NCBI GenBank assembly: GCA_963716445.1 | Contig: OY970313.1 | Span: forward strand, 1,364,001-1,428,000 | Length of the DNA stretch: 64,000 nucleotides | Direction: 5' to 3' | DNA from: JAAYBF01 sp963716445 | Lineage (GTDB): Bacteria; Actinomycetota; Thermoleophilia; Solirubrobacterales; Thermoleophilaceae | Part shown: piece by piece, positions 22,592-30,958 of the stretch | How the letters are laid out: each line of letters begins with the position of its first letter | Numbering within the stretch: the stretch's first letter is position 1 | Notes under the pieces: generated by a model | Seen by the model: the letters and a program-made list of their open reading frames with translations, nothing else | What the model was told of the DNA's origin: nothing | Databases searched by the model: none | Position numbers and translations under genes: made by a program

Positions 22592-23052
22592 CACCGCTCC
22601 AGGTAGGTGAGCTTGTACTTGCCGACCTGCAGCTCGTCGCCGTTGGCAAGCTTGTGCGACTCGATCCGTCGCCGATTCACGTAGGTGCCGTTGAGCGACC
22701 CGAGGTCGTCGACGTAGAGGCCGTCGCGCCGCCGCACCAGCAGCGCGTGGTTGCGCGAGACGGTGACGTCGTCGAGGAAGACCTCGGCGTCCGGGCTGCG
22801 GCCGATCCGCATCCGGTCGCCCTTGACCTCGAAGACCTCGCCGGCGCGCCCCCCGCCGGAGCGGATCGCGAGCGTCGCGCCCTCGGCGACGACCTCGTCG
22901 ACGTCGACCGGCCTCAGCTCGCCGGTCTCGTCGAGCTGGTAGGCGGCGGTCGTGTCGCCACGGGCGGCCTCCGCCTCAGGCAGGAACGCGCCGCACTTCT
23001 GGCAGTAGTTCGCCCCCTCGGGATTGACGAAGGCGCACTCGGGACAGTGCAT
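22591..23052 (-). CDS. garA: GarA-like FHA-domain protein with N-terminal zinc ribbon
   Basis: 153 aa. It begins with a CPEC...CQKC zinc ribbon (residues 3-20). Then comes a short acidic stretch with consecutive threonines (GDTTAAYQLDETGEL, about 32-46), comparable to the TT phospho-site of GarA/OdhI. The FHA domain (about 78-145) has RIGRSPDAEVFLDDVTVSRNH and GSLNGTYVNRRRI, with the Arg, Ser and Asn residues that bind phosphothreonine. In mycobacteria GarA switches glutamate/2-oxoglutarate metabolism when phosphorylated by PknB/PknG. The kinase is not in this window. Coupled to the FtsR-like gene. Confidence 0.85.
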   Translation of the reverse strand: MHCPECAFVNPEGANYCQKCGAFLPEAEAARGDTTAAYQLDETGELRPVDVDEVVAEGATLAIRSGGGRAGEVFEVKGDRMRIGRSPDAEVFLDDVTVSRNHALLVRRRDGLYVDDLGSLNGTYVNRRRIESHKLANGDELQVGKYKLTYLER

Positions 23053-23064
23053 GCCGTCCTCCCG

Positions 23065-23334
23065 TCAGCTGCCGCTGTCGGGGGTGGACTTGCCCGACAG
23101 GATGTTCGTGAGCTGCTCGACGTCGGCGCCGCTGATCGCGGACTCGCCCGCCTCGTGCTTCTTGCGCAGCCGGTTAACGAGCTCGGCGCGCAGGATGTCG
23201 ATCTTGCCGTGGAGGATGCGACGGCGGTAGGAGACCTCCTGCTCCTCCTCGGTGTAGCTGTCGATCAGATCCTTGAGCTCCTGGTCGGACAGTGCGCCGA
23301 GATCCGGGAAGGTGTCGTCCATCTGCTCGCCCAT
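23065..23334 (-). CDS. RsiG-like anti-sigma factor with c-di-GMP-binding motif
   Basis: 89 aa, almost entirely helical. It contains the sequence EQEVSYRRRILHGKID (31-46), which matches the RsiG c-di-GMP signature E-x3-S-x2-R-x3-Q-x3-D with His42 in place of Gln. The surrounding LGALSDQELKDLIDSYTEEE and DILRAELVNRLRKKHE also fit RsiG. RsiG holds WhiG-type sigma factors inactive when loaded with c-di-GMP. A single motif copy implies a homodimer. The start at 23334 is next to an AAAGGA site; a second ATG at 23322 has better spacing. No whiG gene is nearby. Confidence 0.72.
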   Translation of the reverse strand: MGEQMDDTFPDLGALSDQELKDLIDSYTEEEQEVSYRRRILHGKIDILRAELVNRLRKKHEAGESAISGADVEQLTNILSGKSTPDSGS

Positions 23335-23370
23335 TCCTTTCGTGGCCGAAGCCGAGTATAGACCCAGCCA

Positions 23371-24006
23371 TCAAGTCGAGCTTGAGGGTCGGTCGCGCGC
23401 TTGCAGGAAGCGCACGCCGTCGGCGACGTAGATCGCCGTCGCCCACAGGGTGAGCGCGAGTCCGAGATAGAGCGACGCCTCGGCGACCCAGCTGTCGACG
23501 ATCAGCGTGAGGAAGATCGCGAACATCACCGGCCAGACCGCCCAGCGCCCGACCATGTTGATTCGCAGGTCCATCCCAGCGCGCAATCCCGCCTGCGTCA
23601 GCACGAGCATCAGCAGCTCGCGCGCCGCGAGGACCGCGAGCGCCCAGCGCGGCAGCAGCTCGAAGTGCCAGCAGACGATCACGCCGGCGATCACGAGCGC
23701 GCGGTCGGTCAACGGGTCGAGCAGCGCGCCGAGCCGGCTGTACTGGCCGGTCAGGCGGGCGGCGAGGCCGTCGAGCTGGTCCCCCCAGGCGATGACGAAG
23801 AAGAGCGCCGCGGCCCAGCCGTCGCGGCCGTCGCCGGAGCCCAGCGCGACGACGAGGAAGACCGGCAGCAGCGCCAGGCGCAGGTAGGAGATCGCGTTCG
23901 GCAGCGTCCACGGGCGCAGCGGCTCGCCCTTGCGGGTCTCGGGCGGAGGTCCGCCCGAGCGGTCGATTCCGAGCAGGCGGCGGCGGGTCAGGGAAGGGCG
24001 CGCCAC
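23371..24006 (-). CDS. pgsA: CDP-alcohol phosphatidyltransferase (PgsA-like)
   Basis: 211 aa integral membrane protein with about six hydrophobic segments. The catalytic motif D-x2-DG-x2-AR-x8-G-x3-D-x3-D is complete in GDQLDGLAARLTGQYS followed by RLGALLDPLTDR. It probably makes phosphatidylglycerophosphate (or a related phospholipid) from CDP-diacylglycerol supplied by CdsA. Its proposed GTG start overlaps the proS stop by 19 bp. Which CDP-alcohol acceptor is used cannot be read from sequence. Confidence 0.87.
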   Translation of the reverse strand: MARPSLTRRRLLGIDRSGGPPPETRKGEPLRPWTLPNAISYLRLALLPVFLVVALGSGDGRDGWAAALFFVIAWGDQLDGLAARLTGQYSRLGALLDPLTDRALVIAGVIVCWHFELLPRWALAVLAARELLMLVLTQAGLRAGMDLRINMVGRWAVWPVMFAIFLTLIVDSWVAEASLYLGLALTLWATAIYVADGVRFLQARDRPSSST

Positions 24007-25685
24007 AGCTCCACCGCGGCCTCGGCCGCGTTCTCGAGCGGCAGCTCGCGCCGCTCGCGCCCGCGCCGGACCTGGGCCTCGACCTCGCCCGCCTCGACGC
24101 TCTTGCGACCGATCGTCAGGCGCAGCGGCGCGCCGAGCAGCTCGGCGTCGGCGAACTTCTGGCCCGGGCTTGCGCCGCGGTCGTCGTAGAGGACGTCGAG
24201 GCCGGTCGCGCGGAGCTCGTCGTAGAGCCGGTCGGCGACCTCGCGCGCCTCCTCGCCCTCCTTGCCGAGCGTGACGAGGTGGATGTCGAACGGCGCCAGC
24301 GCGCGCGGCCAGGCGATGCCGGCGTCGTCGGCGTTCTGCTCGACCGCGGCGGCGACGATCCGCGCCGGCCCGATCCCGTAGGAGCCCATCCAGACGTCGT
24401 GCTCGCTGCCGCCCTCGTCGAGGAAGCGGGCGCCGAGCGGCGCCGAGTAGCGCGTCCCGAGCTTGAAGATGTTGCCGACCTCGATCGCCGGCTCGAGCCG
24501 GATCGTCCCGCCGCGCGGACAGCGGTCGCCGGCGACGACCGTACGCACGTCGCCCCACTCGGGCTCGAAGTCGCGTCCGGGCTCGACGCCGCGCAGATGC
24601 CGTCCGTCGGCGTTGGCGCCTGCCACTAGGCCGTGCAGGCCGCGCAGCGCCTCGTCGGCGAGCACCGGCACGCGCGCGCCCACCGGCCCGACGAAGCCCA
24701 CCGGGGCGGCGAAGGTCGAACGGATCTCCTCCTCGGTTGCCGGGCGCGCGGGCGCGCCGAGGCGGTTCTGGAGCTTGATCTCGTTGAGCCGGTGGTCGCC
24801 GCGCACGAGCACCAGCAGCGGCTGCCCGTCGTCGCGGATCACCGGCAGCGCCTTGATCAGCGCGGCACGCGGCACGCCGAGCACGCCCGACACCTCCTCG
24901 ACCGTCGTCGCGCCCGGCGTGTCCACCGGCTCTGGAGCGGCGAGCGCCTCCGGGAGGCCGTCGACGGCCCGCGCCTCGGCGCTCGCGACCTCGACGTTGG
25001 CCGCGTAGCCGGCGTCGGAGAGCGCGACGTCGTTCTCCCCCGCGGCGCACGGCGCCATGTACTCGTGCGCGCCGACGCCGCCCATCATCCCGACGTCCGC
25101 CTCGACCCGGTACCACTCGAGGCCGGAGCGCTCGAAGATCCGGTCGTAGGCGTCGACGTGCAGCTCGTAGGAGCGGTCGAGACCCTCGGCGTCGCAGTCG
25201 AACGAGTAGGCGTCCTTCATGATGAACTCGCGCGTGCGCAGGACTCCCGCGCGCGGGCGCGGCTCGTCGCGCTCCTTGACCTGGAACTGGTAGAGGCGCA
25301 GCGGCAGGTCGCGGTAGGAGCGCACCTCGCGCGCGACGTGGAAGGTCAGCGCCTCCTCGTGCGTCATCGCGAGGACGAGCTCGGCGCCCTTGCGGTCCTG
25401 CAGCTTGAACAGCTCGTCGATCTCGTAGCGACCGGTCTTGCGCCAGGCCTCGGCCGGCTGCAGCACCGGCATCAGCATCTCGTGCGCGCCGATCGCGTCC
25501 ATCTCCTCGCGGACGATCTGCTCGGTGCGCCGGTGCGCCCGCCAGCCCGCCGGCAGGTAGGTCCACATCCCGGCTCCGAGCTGGCGGACGAGCCCGGCGC
25601 GCACCATCAGCTTGTGCGAGACGGCCTCCGCGTCGGCCGGCGCCTCCTTCTCGGTCGGCAGCAGGTAGGCGCTCTGGCGGGTCAT
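23988..25685 (-). CDS. proS: Prolyl-tRNA synthetase, bacterial type
   Basis: 565 aa class II synthetase. Motif 2 region is YQFQVKERDEPRPRAGVLRT followed by REFIMKDAYSF. The inserted editing domain of YbaK type lies at about 230-385 (LIKALPVIRDDGQPLLVLVR). Motif 3 is WMGSYGIGPARIVAAAVEQN, and the C-terminal anticodon domain follows. The organisation is the ProS form with editing insertion. The ATG start is clear. No T-box leader was seen in the ~130 bp upstream. It precedes pgsA by overlap, and the free-standing YbaK protein elsewhere in this window may help clear mischarged tRNA. Confidence 0.96.
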   Translation of the reverse strand: MTRQSAYLLPTEKEAPADAEAVSHKLMVRAGLVRQLGAGMWTYLPAGWRAHRRTEQIVREEMDAIGAHEMLMPVLQPAEAWRKTGRYEIDELFKLQDRKGAELVLAMTHEEALTFHVAREVRSYRDLPLRLYQFQVKERDEPRPRAGVLRTREFIMKDAYSFDCDAEGLDRSYELHVDAYDRIFERSGLEWYRVEADVGMMGGVGAHEYMAPCAAGENDVALSDAGYAANVEVASAEARAVDGLPEALAAPEPVDTPGATTVEEVSGVLGVPRAALIKALPVIRDDGQPLLVLVRGDHRLNEIKLQNRLGAPARPATEEEIRSTFAAPVGFVGPVGARVPVLADEALRGLHGLVAGANADGRHLRGVEPGRDFEPEWGDVRTVVAGDRCPRGGTIRLEPAIEVGNIFKLGTRYSAPLGARFLDEGGSEHDVWMGSYGIGPARIVAAAVEQNADDAGIAWPRALAPFDIHLVTLGKEGEEAREVADRLYDELRATGLDVLYDDRGASPGQKFADAELLGAPLRLTIGRKSVEAGEVEAQVRRGRERRELPLENAAEAAVELWRALP

Positions 25686-25815
25686 CGGCGGCGAGTCTAG
25701 TCGCGCCTCGCACGATCCCGCCCAAAAGGGCGCGCATCGCCTATCTGCTCAACCCCGCTTCGCCGCTGCCGATAGATAGATCAGCGCGAGGGCCGGTCCC
25801 GATCCGCGCTCTCCG

Positions 25816-27810
25816 ATGCGACGAACACCCGGACTCGACAAGCGCACCTCGATCGTCGCCCTGCTCGGGGCCGGCTGGCTGGCGTTCTTCCTCCACACAG
25901 CCGGCGCCTTCGGGGATTTCGGAGCTCGCTTCTTCGACCTCTGGCTCTACGGCGGCCTGCTCACGGCCGCGGTGCTCGCCTGCCTGCTGCGCGCGCTGAC
26001 CTTTCCCGCGGAGCGGCTCGCGTGGTCGCTGATGACCGCCGCGATCGGCGCCTGGACGGTCGGCGACATGTACTGGACCACCGTCCTGGGCGATCAGCCG
26101 GTGGTGCCGACGCCGTCGCTGGCGGACGCGCTGTACCTGAGCTTCTACCCGCTCGCCTACGCGACGCTCGTGGTGCTCATCCGCCGCCAGGCCGGCCTCG
26201 CCTCGCGCGATCTGTGGATCGACGGCGTGATCGGCGCGTCGTGCGCCACCGCGCTCGCAGTCACGGTCGCCTTCCCGGCCTTCGGCCCGAGCGGCGGCGA
26301 CGTCGCGGAGATGGTCACGAACCTCGCCTACCCGGTCCTCGACGTCGTTCTGCTGGTCTTCGTGACGGTCGTCATCGGCCTGTCGGGATGGCGTCCCGGG
26401 CGCCGCTGGGCACTGATCGGCGCGGGGCTGGCGGCGATGGCCGTCTCGGACGGGCTCTACCTCGTCCAGGCAGCCCAGGGAACCTACGTCGAGGGCGCGC
26501 TGGTCGACAGCGGCTGGCCGGCCGCGGCGCTGCTCGTCGCGCTCGCGGCATGGCAACCGGGCGGTCTCACGACGGCCCGGCAGGGAACCGATCGACGGCT
26601 CGTGATCGTGCCTGTCTGCTGCGGGCTGATCGCCCTGGCCATGGTCACGCTGGGCGTCTTCGGCACGCTTCCGCACGAGGCCGTGCTGCCCGCCCTGTTC
26701 ACTCTGCTGCTCGTCACGGGACGGATGGGCATCGCGTTCGTCGAGGGCCAGCAGGCCATGCTCCTCAACCGCCACGAGGCTCTCACGGACGGCCTTACCG
26801 GCCTGGCGAACCGGCGCGCGCTGCTGCTGGATCTCGAGCGGGCGATCGCGCGGGCGACCTCCGCGCAGCCCTACGCATGCGTTCTGCTGGACCTCGATGG
26901 CTTCAAGGCCTACAACGACGCCTTCGGCCATCCGGCCGGCGACCGGCTGCTCACCCGCCTCGGGCAGCGACTGCACGACGTGGTCGAGGGCAACGGCACC
27001 GCCTACCGGCTCGGCGGCGACGAGTTCTTCGTGCTCGCCCGCTGCCCGGCGGACGGCCCCGACAGCCTCGCGAGCGCCGCGCGCGCCGCGCTGATCGAGA
27101 TGGGAGAGGCGTTCGCGGTGACCAGCTCCGCGGGCGTCGTGCTGATCCCCGACGACGCCCAGGCTCCCGCCGACGTCCTCCAGGTCGCGGACCGCCGGAT
27201 GTACGCCGACAAGGGGCGCCGCAGCTCCTCGGCCGGGCACCAGTCGCGCGCCGTGCTGCTGCGGATCCTCCGCGAGCGCGAGCCGGAGGTGCACAGCCAC
27301 CTCGTCGGCGTCGCCGAGCTCGCGCTGGCGGTCGCCCGTCAGCTCGGCTTGAACGGCGAGGAGCTCGACGAGCTGGCCCGCGCGGCCGAGTTGCACGACA
27401 TCGGCAAGATCGCGATCCCCGAGGAGATCCTCAGCAAGCCCGGCGCCCTCGACCCGGACGAGTGGGCGTTCGTGCGCCGGCACACCGTGATCGGCGAGCG
27501 GATACTCGGCGCCGCCCCGGCGCTGCGCCCGGTCGCGCGACTGGTGCGCTCGACGCACGAGCGCTACGACGGCAGCGGCTACCCCGACGGTCTCGCCGGA
27601 GAGGAGATCCCGCTGGGGTCCCGGATCGTGGCGGTCTGCGACGCCTACGAGGCGATGGTCAGCGACCGCCCCTACCGTCTCGCGCTCTCGCCCGAGGAGG
27701 CCGTCGCCGAGCTTCGCCGCAGCGCGGGCTCGCAGTTCGATCCCGCCGTCGTCGCCGTCTTCACCGCCGCGCTCGGCGAGCGGGCGCCCGAGCCGCTTAC
27801 GCTCGGCTGA
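25816..27810 (+). CDS. Membrane GGDEF + HD-GYP protein (c-di-GMP synthesis and breakdown)
   Basis: 664 aa. The first ~310 residues hold 8-10 transmembrane helices, probably a sensor. The GGDEF domain (about 320-475) has an intact active site RLGGDEFFVL (about 396-405), LLDLDGFKAYNDAFGHPAGD and the DGLTGLANRRAL start. The HD-GYP domain (about 480-655) has ELHDIGKIAIPEEILSKPG, HERYDGSGYPDGLAGEEIP and CDAYEAMVSDRPY, all metal ligands retained. Both activities look possible, so the net direction is unclear. It lies opposite to its neighbours, between ispG and proS, and overlaps the ispG 3' end by 14 bp. Confidence 0.93.
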   Translation: MRRTPGLDKRTSIVALLGAGWLAFFLHTAGAFGDFGARFFDLWLYGGLLTAAVLACLLRALTFPAERLAWSLMTAAIGAWTVGDMYWTTVLGDQPVVPTPSLADALYLSFYPLAYATLVVLIRRQAGLASRDLWIDGVIGASCATALAVTVAFPAFGPSGGDVAEMVTNLAYPVLDVVLLVFVTVVIGLSGWRPGRRWALIGAGLAAMAVSDGLYLVQAAQGTYVEGALVDSGWPAAALLVALAAWQPGGLTTARQGTDRRLVIVPVCCGLIALAMVTLGVFGTLPHEAVLPALFTLLLVTGRMGIAFVEGQQAMLLNRHEALTDGLTGLANRRALLLDLERAIARATSAQPYACVLLDLDGFKAYNDAFGHPAGDRLLTRLGQRLHDVVEGNGTAYRLGGDEFFVLARCPADGPDSLASAARAALIEMGEAFAVTSSAGVVLIPDDAQAPADVLQVADRRMYADKGRRSSSAGHQSRAVLLRILREREPEVHSHLVGVAELALAVARQLGLNGEELDELARAAELHDIGKIAIPEEILSKPGALDPDEWAFVRRHTVIGERILGAAPALRPVARLVRSTHERYDGSGYPDGLAGEEIPLGSRIVAVCDAYEAMVSDRPYRLALSPEEAVAELRRSAGSQFDPAVVAVFTAALGERAPEPLTLG

Positions 27811-29098
27811 AGCGACGGCCCGCCGTCGGCGAGGCGTCCTCGTCGAGCGCGACCGTCTTTCGCTCGACGCCCTTCGACGGCGCCATCGGCAGCGCCTGAC
27901 CGTTCTGCAGCGCCTCCGCGCTGGCCGCCTTCGCCTCCAGCGCCGCCAGGCGCTCGGGCGTCAGCTCGCCGGCGTTCTCCTCCTCGATCCGCTCGAGCCA
28001 CTTCGCTCCCGCCGCCGACTCGTCACTGTCGAAGACCGTCCGGCCCGCCTCCAGGGAGCGGTCGATCTCGGCGAACAGCGCGTCGACGAGCTGCTCCTGC
28101 GCGACCTTCCGCAGGGGCTTGCCGTGCGCGAAGATCAGCCCCTCGTTCTTGGCGCCGGTGATGCCGAAGTCGGCGTGGGCGGCCTCGCCGAGCCCGTTGA
28201 CGGCGCAGCCGAGCACCGCGACCTCGATCGGCTCGACGTAGGCCTCGAGCCGCTGCTCGATCTCGGCGACGACGGTGTCCATGTCGAACTGCAGCCGGCC
28301 GCAGGTCGGGCAGGCGATCAGCACCGGGCCGCGCTCGCGCAGCTTGAGCGCCTTGAGGATCTCCCAGGCGACCTTGACCTCCTCCTCGGCGTGGAAGGTC
28401 GAGAGCGAGATCCGGATCGTGTCCCCCACCCCGTCGGCGAGCAGCGTCCCGAGGCCGACCGCGGACTTCAGCGAGCCCGACCACTTCGTCCCCGCCTCGG
28501 TGATCCCGAGGTGCAGCGGATAGTCGATCTTCTCGGCCAGCAGCCGGTTCGAGGCGATCGTGTTGGGCACGCTCGTCGACTTGATCGAGACCTTGAAGTC
28601 CTCGAAGTCGAGTCGCTCCATCAGGTCGACGAACTCGACGGCGGCCTGGACCAGCGCCTCTACCGAGCTCTCGCGCTCGAGCTCGTGCAGGTGCTTGGGC
28701 AGCGATCCGGAGTTGACCCCGATCCGCATCGGCGTGCCGTGCTGGCGCGCCTTCGCCACCACCTCGGCGACCTTGTCCGGGCCACCGATGTTGCCGGGGT
28801 TGAGCCGCACGCAGTGCGCCCCGGCCTCGATCGCCTTCAGCGCCAGCGTGTGGTTGAAGTGGATGTCGGCGATCACCGGGATCGGCGACTCGACGACGAT
28901 CCGCCTCAGCGCCTCGATGTCCTTCTCGCGCGGGACCGCACAGCGCACGATGTCGCCGCCGGCGTCTGCGATCGCGCGGATCTGGGTCATCGTGGCGTCG
29001 TAGTCCGCCGTCTCGGTTTTGGTCATCGACTGGACGGCGACCGGGGCGCCGCCCCCGATGAGCACGCCGCCGACGCTGATCTGGCGCTTGGAGGGCAC
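27797..29098 (-). CDS. ispG: (E)-4-hydroxy-3-methylbut-2-enyl-diphosphate synthase IspG
   Basis: 433 aa from a GTG start. TIM-barrel part includes VQSMTKTETADYDATMTQIR and PVIADIHFNHTLALKAIEAG. The C-terminal Fe-S domain has ACPTCGRLQFDMD and AVLGCAVNGLGEAAHADFGI with the cluster cysteines. It reduces MEcPP to HMBPP in the MEP isoprenoid pathway, together with Dxr of the same region. About 70 residues after the normal end (from KWLERIEEEN) form a charged, probably disordered extension not needed for catalysis. Confidence 0.96.
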   Translation of the reverse strand: MPSKRQISVGGVLIGGGAPVAVQSMTKTETADYDATMTQIRAIADAGGDIVRCAVPREKDIEALRRIVVESPIPVIADIHFNHTLALKAIEAGAHCVRLNPGNIGGPDKVAEVVAKARQHGTPMRIGVNSGSLPKHLHELERESSVEALVQAAVEFVDLMERLDFEDFKVSIKSTSVPNTIASNRLLAEKIDYPLHLGITEAGTKWSGSLKSAVGLGTLLADGVGDTIRISLSTFHAEEEVKVAWEILKALKLRERGPVLIACPTCGRLQFDMDTVVAEIEQRLEAYVEPIEVAVLGCAVNGLGEAAHADFGITGAKNEGLIFAHGKPLRKVAQEQLVDALFAEIDRSLEAGRTVFDSDESAAGAKWLERIEEENAGELTPERLAALEAKAASAEALQNGQALPMAPSKGVERKTVALDEDASPTAGRRFSRA

Positions 29099-29260
29099 GC
29101 TCGAAGGGTACCTGGCGGACCTGGCGGCGGCCGACGCCGGACCGAGCGTCCGCGAATCGCGATAGGCTCGCGCGCGCTGAACGGGAGTGAGGCAGGCGCT
29201 CGGGGCCGGTGGCCCCGAAGGCCGGGCGCTCCCGGGCGTTTCCTACGAAGGAGCGGAGAC
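29099..29260 (+). promoter_or_regulatory. Control region of the P-II/ammonium transporter operon
   Basis: The gap between divergent ispG and the P-II gene contains a strong hairpin TCGGGGCC-GGT-GGCCCCGA (29200-29218), followed by a second GC-rich pairable stretch. Then comes a clear ribosome binding site (GAAGGAGCG) before the TTG start. The hairpin lies in the probable leader. I could not identify a convincing GlnR-type or sigma-54 -24/-12 site. The exact promoter is not assigned. Confidence 0.4.
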
Positions 29261-29614
29261 TTGAAGCTGGTGATCGGCATCGTCCGTCCAGAGAAAGCGA
29301 ACGACGTGCTCGAGGCGCTCTACCGCGCGGAGGTGCGCGGCGTGACGCTCAGCCGGGTCCAGGGGCACGGCGGCGAGCTCGACCGCGTCGAGACATACCG
29401 CGGCACGACCGTGAAGATGGGCCTCGCCGACAAGGTCCGGTTCGAGATCGCGGTCTCCGACGAGTTCGTCGACCCGACGGTCGAGGCGCTCTGCTCGGGC
29501 GGCCGGACCGGCAACGTGGGCGACGGCAAGATCTTCGTCGTGCCGCTCGACCGGGCGGTGCGAATCCGAACCGGTGAGACCGACCATGGCGCCGTGACGC
29601 CGGTGGGCAAGTGA
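29261..29614 (+). CDS. glnK: P-II signal protein (GlnB/GlnK family) with altered T-loop
   Basis: 117 aa from a TTG start. It aligns without gaps to E. coli GlnK at the N-terminus (MKLVIGIVRPEKANDVLEAL). The B-loop GNVGDGKIFVVPLDRAVRIR and RTGE nucleotide-binding segments and Lys58 are kept. The T-loop is YRGTTVKMGLADKV: position 51, the Tyr uridylylated or adenylylated in other P-II proteins, is Val, and Gln39, a Mg-ATP/2-oxoglutarate ligand, is Glu. It should still bind ATP and regulate the adjacent transporter but not by Tyr51 modification. Stop overlaps the transporter ATG by one base. Confidence 0.93.
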   Translation: MKLVIGIVRPEKANDVLEALYRAEVRGVTLSRVQGHGGELDRVETYRGTTVKMGLADKVRFEIAVSDEFVDPTVEALCSGGRTGNVGDGKIFVVPLDRAVRIRTGETDHGAVTPVGK

Positions 29615-30918
29615 TGGACATCCCGAACCTGATCGCCGCCGAGGTCAACACCGGCGACACCGCCTGGATGCTCACCGCGACCGCGCTCGTACTGCTGATG
29701 ACGGTCGGGCTCGGGCTCTTCTACGCCGGCCTCGTGCGCTCGAAGAACACGCTCAACACGTTCATGATGTGCGTCGCCGCGCTCGCGGTCGCCACCGTGA
29801 CGTGGGCGGCCGTCGGCTACTCGCTCGCCTTCGACGGGACCGGGGACCTGATCGGCGGCCTCGACCACGCCTTCATGCAGGGCGTCACGTTCGAGCCGCG
29901 CGACGGCACGACGATCCCCCACCTCGTCTTCTTCGCGTTCCAGGCGACCTTCTGCATCATCACCGTGGCGCTGATCTCCGGCGCGGTGGTCGAGCGGATG
30001 CGCTTCGGAGCGTTCCTCGTCTTCGCCGCGCTGTGGTCGGTGCTCGTCTACGCGGTGCTCGCGCACTGGGGCTTCGGCGGCGGCTGGCTGATGGAGCGCG
30101 GGACGCTCGACTTCGCCGGCGGAATCGCGGTCGAGATGGCGTCGGGCTTCTCGGCGCTGGCGGCCGCGCTCGTGGTGGGCGCCCGCAAGGACTACGGGCG
30201 CCAGGCGCTGCTGCCGCACAACGCGGTCTACGTGCTGCTCGGCGCCGGCCTGCTGTGGTTCGGCTGGTTCGGCTTCAACGGCGGCAGCGGCTTCTCGACC
30301 GGCGACGCCAGCGTGCTCGCGTTCGTCAACACGATGCTGACCCCGGCCTGCTCGCTGATCGTCTGGTTCGCGCTCGACCTGATCCGCGGGCGCAAGGTCA
30401 CCGCGATCGGCGCGGCGACGGCGATCATCGTCGGCTGCGTCCTGATCACGCCGGCCGGCGGGTTCATCAGCCCCGGCTGGGCGATGGCGCTCGGCGCGCT
30501 CGGGGCGGTGCCCTGCTACGCGGTCATCGTCTGGCGGCCGCGGACGCGGGTCGACGAGACGCTCGACGTGCTCGCCGCCCACGGCATCGCCGGCTTCACC
30601 GGCATCCTGGTCATCGGGCTCGTCGCCCAGGCGTCGTGGAACGGCCTGTCCGACGGCCTCTTCTACGGCAACGCCGCCCAGCTCGCCGACCAGGCGATCG
30701 CGGCGGCCGCCACACCCGCCTACGCCTTCGGGGCCACGTTCCTGCTGCTCAAGCTGATGGGTCTCGTGATGCCGCTGCGCGTCAGCGAGCACGACGAGGC
30801 GCTCGGCATGGACGTCACCCAGCACGGCGAGGAGGCCTACGTGACCGGCGAGGGCGCGATCCTGATCACGCCCGAGAGCGGGATCGAGGACGAGGTTCCC
30901 GTAGCCCAACCCGTCTAG
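29614..30918 (+). CDS. amt: Ammonium transporter (Amt/Mep/Rh family)
   Basis: 434 aa with 11 predicted transmembrane helices. Family signatures: DTAWMLTATALVLLMTVGLG, FFAFQATFCIITVALISGA, LLWFGWFGFNGGSGF. In DFAGGIAVEMASGFSALAAA the first residue of the pore His pair (E. coli His168) is Glu174; the second His is kept as His323 in AAHGIAGFTG. The same His-to-Glu change exists in fungal Mep1/Mep3 and affects selectivity and pH dependence. The P-II gene directly upstream (TGATG overlap) predicts gating by P-II binding. The C-terminal tail of about 45 residues is acidic. Confidence 0.95.
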   Translation: MDIPNLIAAEVNTGDTAWMLTATALVLLMTVGLGLFYAGLVRSKNTLNTFMMCVAALAVATVTWAAVGYSLAFDGTGDLIGGLDHAFMQGVTFEPRDGTTIPHLVFFAFQATFCIITVALISGAVVERMRFGAFLVFAALWSVLVYAVLAHWGFGGGWLMERGTLDFAGGIAVEMASGFSALAAALVVGARKDYGRQALLPHNAVYVLLGAGLLWFGWFGFNGGSGFSTGDASVLAFVNTMLTPACSLIVWFALDLIRGRKVTAIGAATAIIVGCVLITPAGGFISPGWAMALGALGAVPCYAVIVWRPRTRVDETLDVLAAHGIAGFTGILVIGLVAQASWNGLSDGLFYGNAAQLADQAIAAAATPAYAFGATFLLLKLMGLVMPLRVSEHDEALGMDVTQHGEEAYVTGEGAILITPESGIEDEVPVAQPV

Positions 30919-30958
30919 CGGCTTTCGGGCTCGGCCGCGGCGGTCCCGCGGTCGAGCC

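Noticed and set aside
25686..25815. T-box leader upstream of proS
   Set aside because: The gap is too short (~130 bp) and the conserved T-box sequence and specifier stem were not seen; the tyrS leader was also checked with the same result.
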